Shown: positions 45,304-55,178, counted from the stretch's first letter. The stretch is DNA of 64,000 bases from Polynucleobacter bastaniensis (GCF_018882205.1 NZ_JACVOU010000004.1:186001-250000), one strand, 5' to 3'. Notes: generated by a model not told the origin, from the letters alone. Program-made: numbers and translations.

Positions 45304-46827
45304 ATGAATTTATATTCTTTATTGGAAACAGGTTTTCCAAAAGATAAGCTGGCTTGTGCATTGGAAACGCATGATGGTTTGTACTACTCCTGGAGTGATC
45401 TAGAGCGTGCTACTTCCAAGTTGGCTAACCTGCTCAAGAACCTCAAATTACCAGCAGGATCTCGTGTTGCTGTTCAGGTTGAAAAGTCACCTGAGGCGCT
45501 CTTTCTTTACCTGGCTACTGTAAAAGCAGGATACGTTTATCTGCCTTTAAATACCGCCTATCAAGCGGCGGAGATTCAATACTTCCTAGAAAATGCTGAG
45601 CCTGCGGTAGTTGTATGTAGTAGCAAAAATTTCTCTTGGGTATCTAAGGTTGCTTTTAAAGCAGGCACTAAGCATGTCTTTACCTTGGATGAGGATCGCA
45701 AGGGCACTTTATTAGATCGTGCTGCTGGTCAAAGTGATAAGTTCAAAACTGTTGCTGTAAAAGATGATGATTTAGCGGCTATCCTATATACCTCTGGCAC
45801 AACCGGTCGCAGCAAGGGCGCAATGCTGACCCACAAAAACTTGGGAAGTAATGCACAAGTATTACAGAAGTTTTGGGGTTGGAAAACAGGTGATGTCTTA
45901 TTACATGCGCTCCCAATCTTCCATGTTCATGGATTATTTGTTGCTGCGCATGGGGCATTAATTAATGGCAGCAAAATGATTTGGTTGCCACGCTTGGATA
46001 CTGCGCAACTCATTCATCACATGCCAAGTTCGACTGTGATGATGGGTGTGCCTACTTTCTACGTACGCTTACTTGCAGATAAAAACTTTAATAAGAGTGT
46101 CGCGCGCAATATGCGTCTGTTTGTATCGGGCTCTGCACCATTACTGACGGAAACATTCAACTCTTTTAAAGAAGTGATTGGTCAACCAATTCTTGAGCGC
46201 TATGGCATGAGTGAAACTGTCATGCTCGTTTCCAATCCCTACAAAGGCAGTCGCGTAGGCGGGTCCGTTGGCTTGCCCCTACCGGGCGTCAAAGTGCGCG
46301 TGGTGGATGAAAGTAATCAGCCTTGCGGTATTGATGAGATCGGCAGCATTCAAGTGAAGGGCCCGAATATATTTAAGGGCTACTGGCGCATGCCAGAAAA
46401 AACTGCAGAAGAATTTACTAAGGACGGCTGGTTTAAGACAGGTGACGTGGGTCGGTGGGGTGGTGATGCTAATGGTGGTAAAGCACCTCAGGACTACCTC
46501 TGCATCGTTGGTCGTAGCAAGGATTTAATTATTTCTGGTGGTTACAACGTGTATCCAAAAGAGATCGAAAGTTTTATCGATGATATGGATGGCGTAGATG
46601 AGAGTGCTGTGATTGGTATTCCGCATCCTGATTTTGGTGAAGCGGTAATGGCGGTAGTGGTTCCAAAAGCAGGCGTCAAGCTGGACGCACAGGCCATGAT
46701 CGCAACACTGAAAACACAAATCGCGAACTTCAAAATCCCTAAGCGTTTAGAGATTGTTGCTGACTTACCTCGTAATGCCATGGGTAAGGTTCAAAAGAAT
46801 ATTCTGCGTCAGCAATACACCAGCTAA
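45304..46827 (+). CDS. Malonyl-CoA synthetase (MatB-type acyl-CoA ligase)
   Basis: A 507-residue adenylate-forming enzyme. The AMP-binding P-loop (ILYTSGTTGRSKGAML near residue 160), ERYGMSETVML near 300, FKTGDVG near 378 and the C-terminal lysine in NAMGKVQKN are all present. With malonyl-CoA decarboxylase upstream, malonate is the likely substrate: activation to malonyl-CoA, then decarboxylation to acetyl-CoA. It is third in the set, 48 bp after the Bug protein. Confidence 0.87.
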   Translation: MNLYSLLETGFPKDKLACALETHDGLYYSWSDLERATSKLANLLKNLKLPAGSRVAVQVEKSPEALFLYLATVKAGYVYLPLNTAYQAAEIQYFLENAEPAVVVCSSKNFSWVSKVAFKAGTKHVFTLDEDRKGTLLDRAAGQSDKFKTVAVKDDDLAAILYTSGTTGRSKGAMLTHKNLGSNAQVLQKFWGWKTGDVLLHALPIFHVHGLFVAAHGALINGSKMIWLPRLDTAQLIHHMPSSTVMMGVPTFYVRLLADKNFNKSVARNMRLFVSGSAPLLTETFNSFKEVIGQPILERYGMSETVMLVSNPYKGSRVGGSVGLPLPGVKVRVVDESNQPCGIDEIGSIQVKGPNIFKGYWRMPEKTAEEFTKDGWFKTGDVGRWGGDANGGKAPQDYLCIVGRSKDLIISGGYNVYPKEIESFIDDMDGVDESAVIGIPHPDFGEAVMAVVVPKAGVKLDAQAMIATLKTQIANFKIPKRLEIVADLPRNAMGKVQKNILRQQYTS

Positions 46828-46845
46828 GAGCAGTAAGAGGGTTTC

Positions 46846-47664
46846 TTAAAAACCAAATGCCTTGCGGCTTTCATTAAACATGAATGCTGCAAGCATAAAG
46901 AGCATCACACCAAAGATGCGTTTGAGTTGGGCTACATCCAGTTTCCTGGCCATCTTTGCGCCCAGCGGAGCAGTAAATATACTCACTGCCACAATGCAGA
47001 GTACTGCTGGTACATAAACAAATCCAAGTGAACCTACGGGAAGATTGGGATTGCCCCAACTTCCGTATATGTAGCCAATCGTCGCTGCAGCTGCAATCGG
47101 AAATCCTAAGCCTGAAGAGCTTGCCATCGCAGTATGTGGCTTGACATTGCACCAAAGCATAAATGGCACAGTAATAAATGCCCCACCTGCACCTACTAGG
47201 CTCGCAATTACCCCTGTTAGTGCTCCAAATGAGAAAAGACCAACAGGGCCGGGTAATTCCCGACCGGCTGAAGGCTTTTTATTGATGATCATTTGGATCG
47301 AGGTATAGACAATAAATAGGGCGAAGAATAGAGACAGCCAAGAAGTGTTGATTGCCTCGAAAATCTCACTTCCACCAACCAGACTGCCAATCACTAGACC
47401 GGGACTGAGTGCTGTAACTAACTTCCAATCAATAGAGTTGTGTTTGTGATGCGCCCATATGGCTGAGGTGGTGGTGAAGAGGATGGTTGCCATACCAGTT
47501 GCGATGGCCATATGTACAATGACGTTTTGGCCAAACCCTAAATGATTAAAGACCACAATCATGAAGGGCACCAAAATCATGCCGCCCCCAATACCTAAGA
47601 GGCCCGCTAGGAAGCCCGATATACCTCCACATAACATCAGCATGGCGATATCGGCTATTGACAT
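46846..47664 (-). CDS. TauE/SafE-family membrane transporter
   Basis: 272 residues with about eight hydrophobic helices and the family repeats GFLAGLLGIGGGMILVPF (N-terminal) and IASLVGAGGAFITVPFML (C-terminal). The family exports sulfite, sulfoacetate and related anions. It is convergent to the malonate genes and lies just behind the 6S RNA. No sulfonate gene is nearby, so the substrate is open. Confidence 0.82.
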   Translation of the reverse strand: MSIADIAMLMLCGGISGFLAGLLGIGGGMILVPFMIVVFNHLGFGQNVIVHMAIATGMATILFTTTSAIWAHHKHNSIDWKLVTALSPGLVIGSLVGGSEIFEAINTSWLSLFFALFIVYTSIQMIINKKPSAGRELPGPVGLFSFGALTGVIASLVGAGGAFITVPFMLWCNVKPHTAMASSSGLGFPIAAAATIGYIYGSWGNPNLPVGSLGFVYVPAVLCIVAVSIFTAPLGAKMARKLDVAQLKRIFGVMLFMLAAFMFNESRKAFGF

Positions 47665-47667
47665 GAA

Positions 47668-47882
47668 TTCCCCGCCTTAGCCGCTAGGCCGTCATCCTGA
47701 ACCCTAAGGTTCAAGGTGGAACGGCTACTCTGCTTTGGGTGCATTAAGAATTTCAGGGAGTGAACAGCGCGAAGCTGCCACTGTGAAAATTCGAAACGCT
47801 CACGCCCACAGTGTAAAGATCGTTCCTGATGCTTGCGCATCGGTTCAAGGAACTATTGGCCTTGGCGAACCAGGCAGGGAAA
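47668..47882 (-). ncRNA. ssrS: 6S RNA (RNA polymerase sigma70 regulator)
   Basis: Lies directly downstream of zapA on the same strand, the conserved 6S position. Blocks shared with E. coli 6S from memory: the 5' segment GTTCGCCAAG...GGCC then TTCCTTGAACCGAT, and the 3' segment ACCTTGAACC...GGGTTCA then GACGGCCT. The ends pair (TTCCCTGCCT with AGGCGGGGAA) to form the closing stem. The 5' end therefore seems to begin inside the last codons of zapA. At about 215 nt it is longer than E. coli 6S (184), so the ends are approximate. Confidence 0.85.
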
Positions 47883-48207
47883 GGGTTTGCATCAGGGCAT
47901 CCACCTGATCTTCCAGACTATGAATTTCATTCTGGAGTCGAGTAATCTCTTCTGCATTGGAGTTGAATGAAATGCTCTGTGCGGAAGCAAGTTGAGATGC
48001 AGTTTGTAGCTTAATGAGATCGCCAGCAATTTTCAGTGCAGCCATCATGCTTGCACGTTCAATGCTGCGGTTGCCACCATTAATTGCCAATTGGATTTGT
48101 TCATCTACTAATGTGCAAGCAGCACGAAGCAGTGGCTCATGCTCAGTGCTCGTAGCTAAGGTAATTTTTTGACCGGCGAGGGTTACTTCAATGCGTTGTT
48201 GGCTCAT
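47845..48207 (-). CDS. zapA: Cell division protein ZapA
   Basis: A 120-residue FtsZ-ring stabiliser. The N-terminal beta part (QQRIEVTLAGQKITLATS) and the helix-rich C-terminus with IERASMMAALKIAGDLIKLQT fit ZapA. Of two nearby ATGs, 48207 is preferred because GAGG lies six bases before it. It overlaps the upstream coiled-coil gene, and its last codons overlap the 5' end of the 6S RNA. Confidence 0.88.
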   Translation of the reverse strand: MSQQRIEVTLAGQKITLATSTEHEPLLRAACTLVDEQIQLAINGGNRSIERASMMAALKIAGDLIKLQTASQLASAQSISFNSNAEEITRLQNEIHSLEDQVDALMQTLSLPGSPRPIVP

Positions 48208-48472
48208 TGTCATCCTCTGGATTAGTTGGTGTCGCAGGTTCGCTGAGTAAGTTTAATTGACGGCCATCACTCTGCTCGGGCAAGCGACTCAAAATATGCT
48301 GAACCCGTTTTTGTGCATCCTCAATCTTATTCTCAAGTTGGACGCGATCCTGATGCAATGCTTTTACGGCATCAGAAATCAGCTGAATTTTTCCGGCCAC
48401 TCTCTGCAGAGATAGGGCTAAGGGATCAGATTCAGCGGAGTCGCTCGGGACGTGAGGGTTGTACTCGGTCAT
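48188..48472 (-). CDS. Small coiled-coil protein upstream of zapA
   Basis: 94 residues. A heptad-rich helix runs from about residue 20 to 65 (LQRVAGKIQLISDAV, LHQDRVQLENKIEDAQKRV), followed by an acidic, proline-containing tail. Small coiled-coil genes often precede zapA in proteobacteria and are guessed to act in division, perhaps like ZapB; that is inference. The stop overlaps zapA by about 20 bases. Confidence 0.75.
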   Translation of the reverse strand: MTEYNPHVPSDSAESDPLALSLQRVAGKIQLISDAVKALHQDRVQLENKIEDAQKRVQHILSRLPEQSDGRQLNLLSEPATPTNPEDDNEPTTH

Positions 48473-48646
48473 ATAGGCATTGTAGCCTTAGGGGAATACT
48501 TTGTGGAACCCCTGTACGGCCATCAAATAGCGCTGTCAGGGTACAGCAAAAACAGCTAAAGAGACCCCAAAAAAATATAAGCCCGACCGCCATAGACAGG
48601 ATCGAGTCAAGGCTTGTATAGTTTTTATTGTCACTTGTTGAGTGTT

Positions 48647-50746
48647 CTAGAAAGTGTACTTAGCGCTCATGTAAACCGAACGAGGGTCGTTAGCGTAGTA
48701 GTAATAACTATTACTACTGCTATTGTTTGGTAATTGCACATAGCCATAGCCTCCATAAGTTGAATACTGTGTATTACCGATATTCTTCACGGTTAAACGC
48801 GTTTCCCAATGACCGGTTTTATAGTTCGCATAAACGTCACCCACGGTATATGACGGCATAACGTTAAGACTGCTGTAATAGGCTGGAGCGGCATCATAAC
48901 GTTGATTGCTCACATAATTCACTACACCCCCAAGTGACCAGTTACTGTTTAATACATAAGTAGCTCTAGCATTTAGCAATAGGTTTGGTACCTGCGCTAT
49001 GGCCTGATTTTGATAGGGTCCGTTGGCATAAAAAGCATTCTGTACTGTGCCACCACCACCGATAGAAAGCTGAGAGGTCATGGCAGAAAGAAAATTGAGA
49101 TTCGCACCATTTCTATTGATGTTGTATGGCGAATTAGAGTTATTAAAGGTTGCGGGGTTGTATAAAATTTCATTTTGAGAAACTGAGCTAAAAATCGCCG
49201 CAGTCAAATTTGTTTTGAGTAGCTGCCAATTTCCACCAAGCTCATAAGTTTGAGCAGTTTGTGGTTTGAGAATGCCACCAAATGACGGGCTTCCTCCTGC
49301 GCTAGACCAAGTCCAAAATTCATCTACGTTTGGAAATCGATAAGATTGATTCCATTTGATATAAATCCGCTGCCCTTCAAGATATTTGAAATTAAATGCA
49401 ATATCCCCAGCATTTGCTGAGTAAGTTTGATTGGGATTGGGGTTAGTAGAGCCACTCCAGACGCTTACGCCATTGGCACTGGCGCTCTGTGTTTGATATC
49501 TATAGCCGCCAGCAAAGTCTATGACCCTGGTCAGCGGATTTCTTTGAATGAAATACACAGATTGGTTGTAAAGACTTGCATTAGCAGAGCTTGCTATGGG
49601 GTTGATTGCAGCGCCTTGTGCTTGAGCAGCTTGATTCATGACAGTGCTGTAGCTTGCAGCAGACGATTGATTCGCTTTATTGAACTCGTATCCAATAATG
49701 CTCGTTCCGTACGCACCAAAGTTACCTTTTATTCGAGGGCTGAAGTTAGCTTGCCATCCTTCATATTTTGTAAAGGATGGACTTATGGTTGGGTAATCTC
49801 CAGCACCTGATGCGGTAGTGGAGTAATAGGGTTGATTAAAAAAACTTGTTTTGTTGGCATAGAAGCTATCTATTTCTAAATTGAATATGCCACTCAACTC
49901 TTTAGAGATGCCTGCGCGGACACCACTATTGTTAATGCTTGTACCCGAATTAATGTTATTAAATTTAGCAAGTTGTGCATTGCCTTGTCCTACTTGACCA
50001 AGTGTTCCACCTGGCATCTGTTGGTTAGAGTAACTGTAAAAGAGATCGGCATAAGCATTATCTTTTCCTCCCAGAGATTGAGTCACCTTTGCATCAAATG
50101 CATATGCGTTCGCCCCAGAATTTTGGCGCCAACCATTTGTATTTGAGGTGTTGGCGCTGAGCTGTAATGTTGTCTGTTCATTAGTATTTCTTAAAATTGC
50201 GTTATTCACTAAAGTATTGAAGCTGCCATAGCTAGTTGACGCTTGATTAAGACTTTTGCTTCCGCCATTTGTGATGATGTTTATAACGCCGCCCAAGGCA
50301 CCGTTGCCGTACTGAACACTCGCACCGCCACGCAATATTTCAATGCGATTAATGGAGTCCAGTGGAATTGACTCCCAGGATATGCCTGATGAATCAATAG
50401 GATTTATACGTTGCCCATCAACTAAAATAAGGGTTGCATCTTTGGCTGTGGCGCCATATCCACCCATATCAACAGTTGCCCCAAGATTTAATTGTCCACC
50501 CGCAGTGCTTCTAATATTTAAACCTCCAATTTGGGACAAGATATCTGGAATATTCGAGGATGTAGATTCCGCAATTTCTTCTCGGGTAATGACTTGAATA
50601 TTTGCTGGAACCTCATTAAGGTTTTCTTCAAAACGTGAGCCCGAGACAATGACCGTCGATTGGGAGTTTTGTGCTGTTGCATTAAATACCATTACTACGC
50701 CGCAAAAAAGGGCGACTAAAGTTTTGCTACTGAACTGCTGTTTCAT
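48647..50746 (-). CDS. btuB: TonB-dependent outer-membrane receptor, probable cobalamin transporter (BtuB-like)
   Basis: 699 residues: a signal peptide (ending ATAQ near 26), a plug domain (about 40-150; NVITREEI-type block, SRIEILRGGASVQYGNGALGGVINIIT) and a 22-strand-type barrel ending in a C-terminal phenylalanine (AKYTF). A cobalamin riboswitch precedes it, which makes B12 or another corrinoid the likely ligand. No B12 ABC transporter or synthesis gene is in the window. Low-complexity Asn/Ser/Tyr loops are notable. Confidence 0.88.
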   Translation of the reverse strand: MKQQFSSKTLVALFCGVVMVFNATAQNSQSTVIVSGSRFEENLNEVPANIQVITREEIAESTSSNIPDILSQIGGLNIRSTAGGQLNLGATVDMGGYGATAKDATLILVDGQRINPIDSSGISWESIPLDSINRIEILRGGASVQYGNGALGGVINIITNGGSKSLNQASTSYGSFNTLVNNAILRNTNEQTTLQLSANTSNTNGWRQNSGANAYAFDAKVTQSLGGKDNAYADLFYSYSNQQMPGGTLGQVGQGNAQLAKFNNINSGTSINNSGVRAGISKELSGIFNLEIDSFYANKTSFFNQPYYSTTASGAGDYPTISPSFTKYEGWQANFSPRIKGNFGAYGTSIIGYEFNKANQSSAASYSTVMNQAAQAQGAAINPIASSANASLYNQSVYFIQRNPLTRVIDFAGGYRYQTQSASANGVSVWSGSTNPNPNQTYSANAGDIAFNFKYLEGQRIYIKWNQSYRFPNVDEFWTWSSAGGSPSFGGILKPQTAQTYELGGNWQLLKTNLTAAIFSSVSQNEILYNPATFNNSNSPYNINRNGANLNFLSAMTSQLSIGGGGTVQNAFYANGPYQNQAIAQVPNLLLNARATYVLNSNWSLGGVVNYVSNQRYDAAPAYYSSLNVMPSYTVGDVYANYKTGHWETRLTVKNIGNTQYSTYGGYGYVQLPNNSSSNSYYYYANDPRSVYMSAKYTF

Positions 50747-50827
50747 GATGAACCTTCTGCCTTCGAATCACCTGGCTCACTTCCCCGTAAGCTGGGTCGA
50801 ACAGAATTTCGCATTATGAGAGCTCAG

Positions 50828-50866
50828 GCGTCAATTGGGCATCCTGCCAGCCCTAGCTGGAGATGC
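50828..50866 (-). promoter_or_regulatory. Probable riboswitch expression platform
   Basis: Between the riboswitch and btuB lie a hairpin (arms at 50839-50843/50862-50866 and 50847-50851/50856-50860) and the RNA segment CAATTGACGC (50828-50837), which is perfectly complementary to GCGTCAATTG inside the riboswitch (50958-50967). No T-run follows, so translational control is more likely than termination. Confidence 0.5.
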
Positions 50867-50902
50867 TTCATCGGCGCGCGAAGGTCCCCGTCCGCAAAAT
50901 TC

Positions 50903-51068
50903 CACCTGTCTTGGCCGGTATCCGGGCTAGTAAATCTCAGAATCTGGCCTTCCCATGCAATTGACGCGCACAGTGGCTTGTTCAGACTCCTGACACCTTT
51001 ACTTTGAAGTTAGGGTGCATTTACTTACCGTTGCGGGGGCAGCACACGTTTAGTGTTTCCCGTTTAAC
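50903..51068 (-). promoter_or_regulatory. Cobalamin (B12) riboswitch
   Basis: On the minus strand the leader shows, in order, GGGAA, GTGTGCTGCCCCCGCAACGG, a CAGGAGTC box, AAGCCACTG, GGGAAGGCC and GCCCGGATACCGGCC: the ordered conserved blocks of the cobalamin riboswitch. It lies about 160 bases upstream of the TonB-dependent receptor, which should be repressed when cobalamin is plentiful. Confidence 0.92.
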
Positions 51069-51181
51069 TTTATTGCATTGCAACAAAGCACCACGACGTT
51101 TCAATTCTATCCTATCAATAGGGGTTAAACCGTTTTGAATGCCAAAAAAGCCTACAATGCACACTCTAGGAGTAAAGATTC

Positions 51182-51799
51182 ATGACAGCATTAGATAAGC
51201 ACCCCGAAAAAAACCTCATTCGTTTGCAGTTGAGCCAAAACTCGGTGTTAAAAAGCTTAGATCCTGAGGCAATGGCTGATTTAGAGCGCCATTTAGTGAT
51301 TTCAGACCTCAAAAAATCAGAAATCCTTCTGCATCAAGGTGACCATCAGATGGAGCAGTACTTTGTATTGGACGGAATCTTGAAGCGCATTGTCTCTAGC
51401 GCTGATGCAAAAGAGATGATTTTGCGCTTCGCCATCGAAAAGGATATTGAAACGAGCTATGCGGCCTGGCGCCTTAAGACCGCCGCCCCATATAGTATTG
51501 CCTCGGTCACCAAGGCTCGAGTTGCCCGTATGCCACTAAAGAAATGGGCTGAATTTTTGGAGGTCCACAAACCCCTTAAAGAAAGCTTTGAGTTTGAGGT
51601 GATGCGCTTAATGAGCGAGATCATGGCTCATACGATTACCCTGCATATGCTTGATGCACCAGGTCGGGTAGAGCGTTTTTTACGTAAATACGAAGACTTG
51701 TTTGAGCTGCTCCCTAAAAAAGAGTTGGCCGCCTACCTTAATCTCTCTCCGGAGACATTAAGTCGCCTTAAAACAAAGCATAAAGAGCTTTTTGTCTAA
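51182..51799 (+). CDS. Crp/Fnr-family transcriptional regulator without cysteines
   Basis: 205 residues: an N-terminal cyclic-nucleotide-binding-type beta roll (EILLHQGDHQMEQYFVLDG near 45-65) and a C-terminal winged helix (LPKKELAAYLNLSPETLSRLK). The recognition helix carries E-x-x-S-R, the residues by which Fnr reads TTGA half-sites. There is no cysteine in the protein, so it cannot hold an Fnr-type oxygen-sensing Fe-S cluster; its signal is unknown. A TTGAC-N4-GTCAA palindrome follows 37 bp after its stop, ahead of oxc, so it probably controls the oxalate genes. Confidence 0.85.
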   Translation: MTALDKHPEKNLIRLQLSQNSVLKSLDPEAMADLERHLVISDLKKSEILLHQGDHQMEQYFVLDGILKRIVSSADAKEMILRFAIEKDIETSYAAWRLKTAAPYSIASVTKARVARMPLKKWAEFLEVHKPLKESFEFEVMRLMSEIMAHTITLHMLDAPGRVERFLRKYEDLFELLPKKELAAYLNLSPETLSRLKTKHKELFV

Positions 51800-51835
51800 A
51801 TAGCAGGGCTAGATGTTTCTAGATTTCAGGGGAAA

Positions 51836-51849
51836 TTGACCGAAGTCAA
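51836..51849. promoter_or_regulatory. Fnr-type operator ahead of the oxalate operon
   Basis: The perfect palindrome TTGACCGAAGTCAA is centred at 51842.5. A -10-like TAATAT at 51872-51877 predicts a start near 51884, placing the box centre at -41.5, the class II activation position. Confidence 0.6.
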
Positions 51850-51871
51850 TGATGAACTTGATCCCTAAGCC

Positions 51872-51877
51872 TAATAT
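51872..51877 (+). promoter_or_regulatory. Possible -10 element of the oxc promoter
   Basis: TAATAT lies 22 bases after the Fnr-type box. It implies a 5' leader of about 126 nt containing the small hairpin TTAGC-GAAA-GCTAA at 51944-51957. Confidence 0.4.
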
Positions 51878-52009
51878 TCATATCAGCCTTAGCGGGAGCG
51901 CTTTTGATGCCCGTGGCACCACTAATAACTTAATTGGAGACAGTTAGCGAAAGCTAAATTGCACTGAGCATGCTTTACGTTCGGGCGGTGTAATTAACTA
52001 TAAATTTCT

Positions 52010-53719
52010 ATGACAACAGATAATCAAAATACCCAAGTCACTGATGGCTTTCATCTCGTCATCGACGCTTTAAAAGCAAATGACTTAGACACCATTTTTG
52101 GTCTTGTTGGTATTCCAATTACCGACTTATGCCGCTTGGCTCAAGCTGAAGGTTTGCGCTTCATCGGTTTCCGTCATGAGCAGCACGCTGGTAACGCTGC
52201 AGCCATTGCAGGCTACATGACTCAAAAGCCTGGTATCTGTATGACTGTGTCAGCGCCAGGTTTCTTGAACGGATTAACAGCATTAGCCAATGCCACTGTG
52301 AACTGCTTTCCAATGATTTTGATCTCTGGTTCAAGTGAGCGCGAGATCGTTGACTTGCAACAGGGTGACTACGAAGAGATGGATCAGCTCAATGCAGCTA
52401 AGCCATATTGCAAAGCGGCATACCGTATTAATCACATTGAAGATATCGGTATCGGTTTCGCGCGCGCGATTCGTGCAGCTGTTTCTGGTCGTCCAGGGGG
52501 TGTTTACTTAGACTTGCCGGCACAGTTGTTAGCTCAAACAATGCCTGTTGAAGAAGCTAAGAAATCGATCTTCAAAGTAATCGATCCAATTCCACGTCAA
52601 ATCCCTGCGTCTGATGCAATCGAGCGCGCCTTGAATGTGTTGAAGGGTGCTAAGCGCCCATTGATTTTGTTGGGTAAGGGCGCTGCTTATGCTCAAGCTG
52701 ATGCGGATATTCGTGCATTGATTGAAAAGTCTGGTATCCCATACTTGCCAATGTCGATGGCTAAAGGTTTGTTGCCAGATAACCACCCGCAATCTGCTTC
52801 TGCCGCTCGTTCATTTGTATTGGCTGAGGCTGATGCGGTGATGTTGGTTGGTGCGCGCTTGAACTGGTTACTTGCGCATGGTAAGGGCAAGACCTGGGGC
52901 AAAGATCCTAAGAAATTTATTCAGATCGATATTCAATCAAACGAAGTGGACAGCAACGTACAAATTGATGCTCCATTGATCGGTGATATTGGCTCTGTTG
53001 TTGGTGAACTCCTAAAGGGTATTGCTGCAGTTCCAAAGCCCTCTTCTGAGTGGATCAGCGCGATCAACGAGAAAAAAGATAAGAATATGGCTAAGATGGC
53101 TGAAACATTGGCCAAAGAAGCTTCACCAATGAACTTCCATGGTGCTTTGCGTGCTATTCGTGATGTGATCAAGTTAAACCCAGACGTGAACTTGGTAAAC
53201 GAAGGTGCAAACACACTCGACTATTGCCGCGCAATCGTGGATATGTACAAGCCACGTAAACGTTTTGACTCCGGTACTTGGGGCATTATGGGTATCGGTA
53301 TGGGCTACGCTATCGGCGCAGCTGTAACGAGCGGTTTGCCTACAGTTGCGGTTGAAGGCGATAGCGCATTTGGCTTTAGCGGTATGGAGTTAGAAACCAT
53401 TTGCCGTTACAACTTGCCAATCACTACAGTGGTGTTCAACAACAATGGTGTTTACCGTGGTACTGACGTAAACCCTACTGGTGGTGCTGATGTAGCCCCA
53501 ACAGTATTCGTGAAAAATGCCCGTTACGACAAAATGATTGAGGCATTTGGTGGTGTTGGTTACTACGTAACTACCCCAGCGGAGTTAGAGGCTGCATTGA
53601 CTAAAGCGATTGCTGAAGGCAAGCCTGCTTTGATTAATGCTGTGATTGATGAAACTGCTGGTACAGAGAGTGGACGTTTAACTAACTTGAATCCATCTAC
53701 TGCTGCTGGTAAGCATTAA
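52010..53719 (+). CDS. oxc: Oxalyl-CoA decarboxylase
   Basis: A thiamine-diphosphate enzyme of 569 residues that splits oxalyl-CoA to formyl-CoA and CO2. The cofactor-activating Glu57 lies in [12 protein letters not shown], and the ThDP/Mg motif is [14 protein letters not shown]...FNNNG near residues 447-480. Length and blocks match characterised enzymes. No Shine-Dalgarno is visible before the ATG. It is followed after 83 bp by frc, giving the core oxalate pathway. Confidence 0.96.
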   Translation: MTTDNQNTQVTDGFHLVIDALKANDLDTIFGLVGIPITDLCRLAQAEGLRFIGFRHEQHAGNAAAIAGYMTQKPGICMTVSAPGFLNGLTALANATVNCFPMILISGSSEREIVDLQQGDYEEMDQLNAAKPYCKAAYRINHIEDIGIGFARAIRAAVSGRPGGVYLDLPAQLLAQTMPVEEAKKSIFKVIDPIPRQIPASDAIERALNVLKGAKRPLILLGKGAAYAQADADIRALIEKSGIPYLPMSMAKGLLPDNHPQSASAARSFVLAEADAVMLVGARLNWLLAHGKGKTWGKDPKKFIQIDIQSNEVDSNVQIDAPLIGDIGSVVGELLKGIAAVPKPSSEWISAINEKKDKNMAKMAETLAKEASPMNFHGALRAIRDVIKLNPDVNLVNEGANTLDYCRAIVDMYKPRKRFDSGTWGIMGIGMGYAIGAAVTSGLPTVAVEGDSAFGFSGMELETICRYNLPITTVVFNNNGVYRGTDVNPTGGADVAPTVFVKNARYDKMIEAFGGVGYYVTTPAELEAALTKAIAEGKPALINAVIDETAGTESGRLTNLNPSTAAGKH

Positions 53720-53802
53720 TTCAAAGTTAATTGGTAATCAAGACGTAATATTTTTGAACTAAATTTAGTAATAAATAAGCAATACTTTAAGGAGAATCAA
53801 AC

Positions 53803-55053
53803 ATGACTAAACCATTAGACGGTATTCGCATCATCGATTTCACACACGTACAAGCAGGACCTGCATGTACTCAGTTGTTGGCTTGGTACGGTGCTGACGT
53901 GATTAAAGTTGAGCGTCCAGGTTCTGGCGACGTTACTCGTAGCCAGTTACGCGATATTCCAGGTGCAGATGCTTTGTACTTCACGATGTTGAACGGTAAC
54001 AAGCGTTCTTTGACTTTGGATACTAAAACTCAAGAAGGTAAAGAAGTTTTAGAGAAGATGATCAAGACTTCTGATGTCATGGTTGAGAACTTCGGTCCAG
54101 GCGCTTTGGATCGTATGGGATTTAGCTGGGCGCGTATTCAGGAATTGAATCCAAAGATGATCATGGCTTCTGTAAAAGGCTTTAGCGATGGTCACTCATA
54201 CGAAGACTTAAAGGTTTACGAGAATGTGGCTCAGTGTGCTGGTGGTGCCGCTTCTACAACTGGTTTCTGGGATGGTCCTCCAACAGTTTCTGCTGCCGCT
54301 TTGGGTGATAGCAACACTGGTATGCACTTGGCTATTGGTATTTTGACTGCATTGATGCAGCGTCAAAAAACTGGCAAGGGTCAAAAAGTTTCTTGCTCAA
54401 TGCAAGATGCCGTATTGAACTTGTGCCGTGTGAAGTTACGCGACCAACAGCGTTTAGACAAAATTGGTTACCTCGAAGAATATCCACAGTACCCACACGG
54501 TACATTCTCTGACGTAGTTCCACGCGGCGGTAACGCTGGTGGTGGCGGTCAGCCAGGTTGGGTATTAAAGTGTAAGGGCTGGGAAACAGATCCAAACGCC
54601 TACATTTATTTCACAATTCAAGGTCATGCTTGGGAGCCAATCACTCGTGCAATCGGTAAGCCAGAGTGGGCAACTGATCCAGCGTACATGACTGCAGAAG
54701 CGCGCCAGGATAAGATTTTTGATATCTTTGCAACAATTGAAGAGTGGCTCAAGGACAAGACTAAATACGAAGCTGTGGACATTCTCCGCAAGTTCGATAT
54801 TCCATGCGCACCAGTACTCTCAATGAAAGAATTGGCTAATTCACCTGACTTGCGTAAGAGTGGCTCTATCGTTGAAGTGGATCACAAAGTACGTGGTAAG
54901 TATTTGACTATCGGTAGCCCAATCAAGTTCTCTGATTTGGAAATCGAAGTTGGTCCATCACCAGTATTAGGTGAGCACACTAATGAAGTGTTAGCTGACC
55001 TCGGCTATAGCGCTGATGACATCGCTAAGTTGCACGCAGCAAAAGCAGTTTAA
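53803..55053 (+). CDS. frc: Formyl-CoA:oxalate CoA-transferase
   Basis: A class III CoA-transferase, 416 residues, that moves CoA from formyl-CoA to oxalate, regenerating oxalyl-CoA for Oxc. The catalytic Asp169 is in [10 protein letters not shown], and the glycine loop is intact as GGGGQ at 246-250. It has a good ribosome binding site (GGAG, eight bases before the ATG). A strong terminator follows, separating it from the second paralogue. Confidence 0.94.
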   Translation: MTKPLDGIRIIDFTHVQAGPACTQLLAWYGADVIKVERPGSGDVTRSQLRDIPGADALYFTMLNGNKRSLTLDTKTQEGKEVLEKMIKTSDVMVENFGPGALDRMGFSWARIQELNPKMIMASVKGFSDGHSYEDLKVYENVAQCAGGAASTTGFWDGPPTVSAAALGDSNTGMHLAIGILTALMQRQKTGKGQKVSCSMQDAVLNLCRVKLRDQQRLDKIGYLEEYPQYPHGTFSDVVPRGGNAGGGGQPGWVLKCKGWETDPNAYIYFTIQGHAWEPITRAIGKPEWATDPAYMTAEARQDKIFDIFATIEEWLKDKTKYEAVDILRKFDIPCAPVLSMKELANSPDLRKSGSIVEVDHKVRGKYLTIGSPIKFSDLEIEVGPSPVLGEHTNEVLADLGYSADDIAKLHAAKAV

Positions 55054-55085
55054 TAATAACGATTAGCAGTATTCGTTTTAGCTTT

Positions 55086-55113
55086 AAAGGCGCTCCTAGT
55101 GGGCGCCTTTTTC
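55086..55113 (+). terminator. Rho-independent terminator after frc
   Basis: AAAGGCGC and GCGCCTTT arms with a 9-base loop run into TTTTTC, 33 bases after the frc stop. Confidence 0.85.
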
Positions 55114-55178
55114 ATGCTTTGTCAGCAATAAAGAAGCTTTGCTCGATCTTGAAAAAGCCCTCAGTCTGTAGCCAAATA

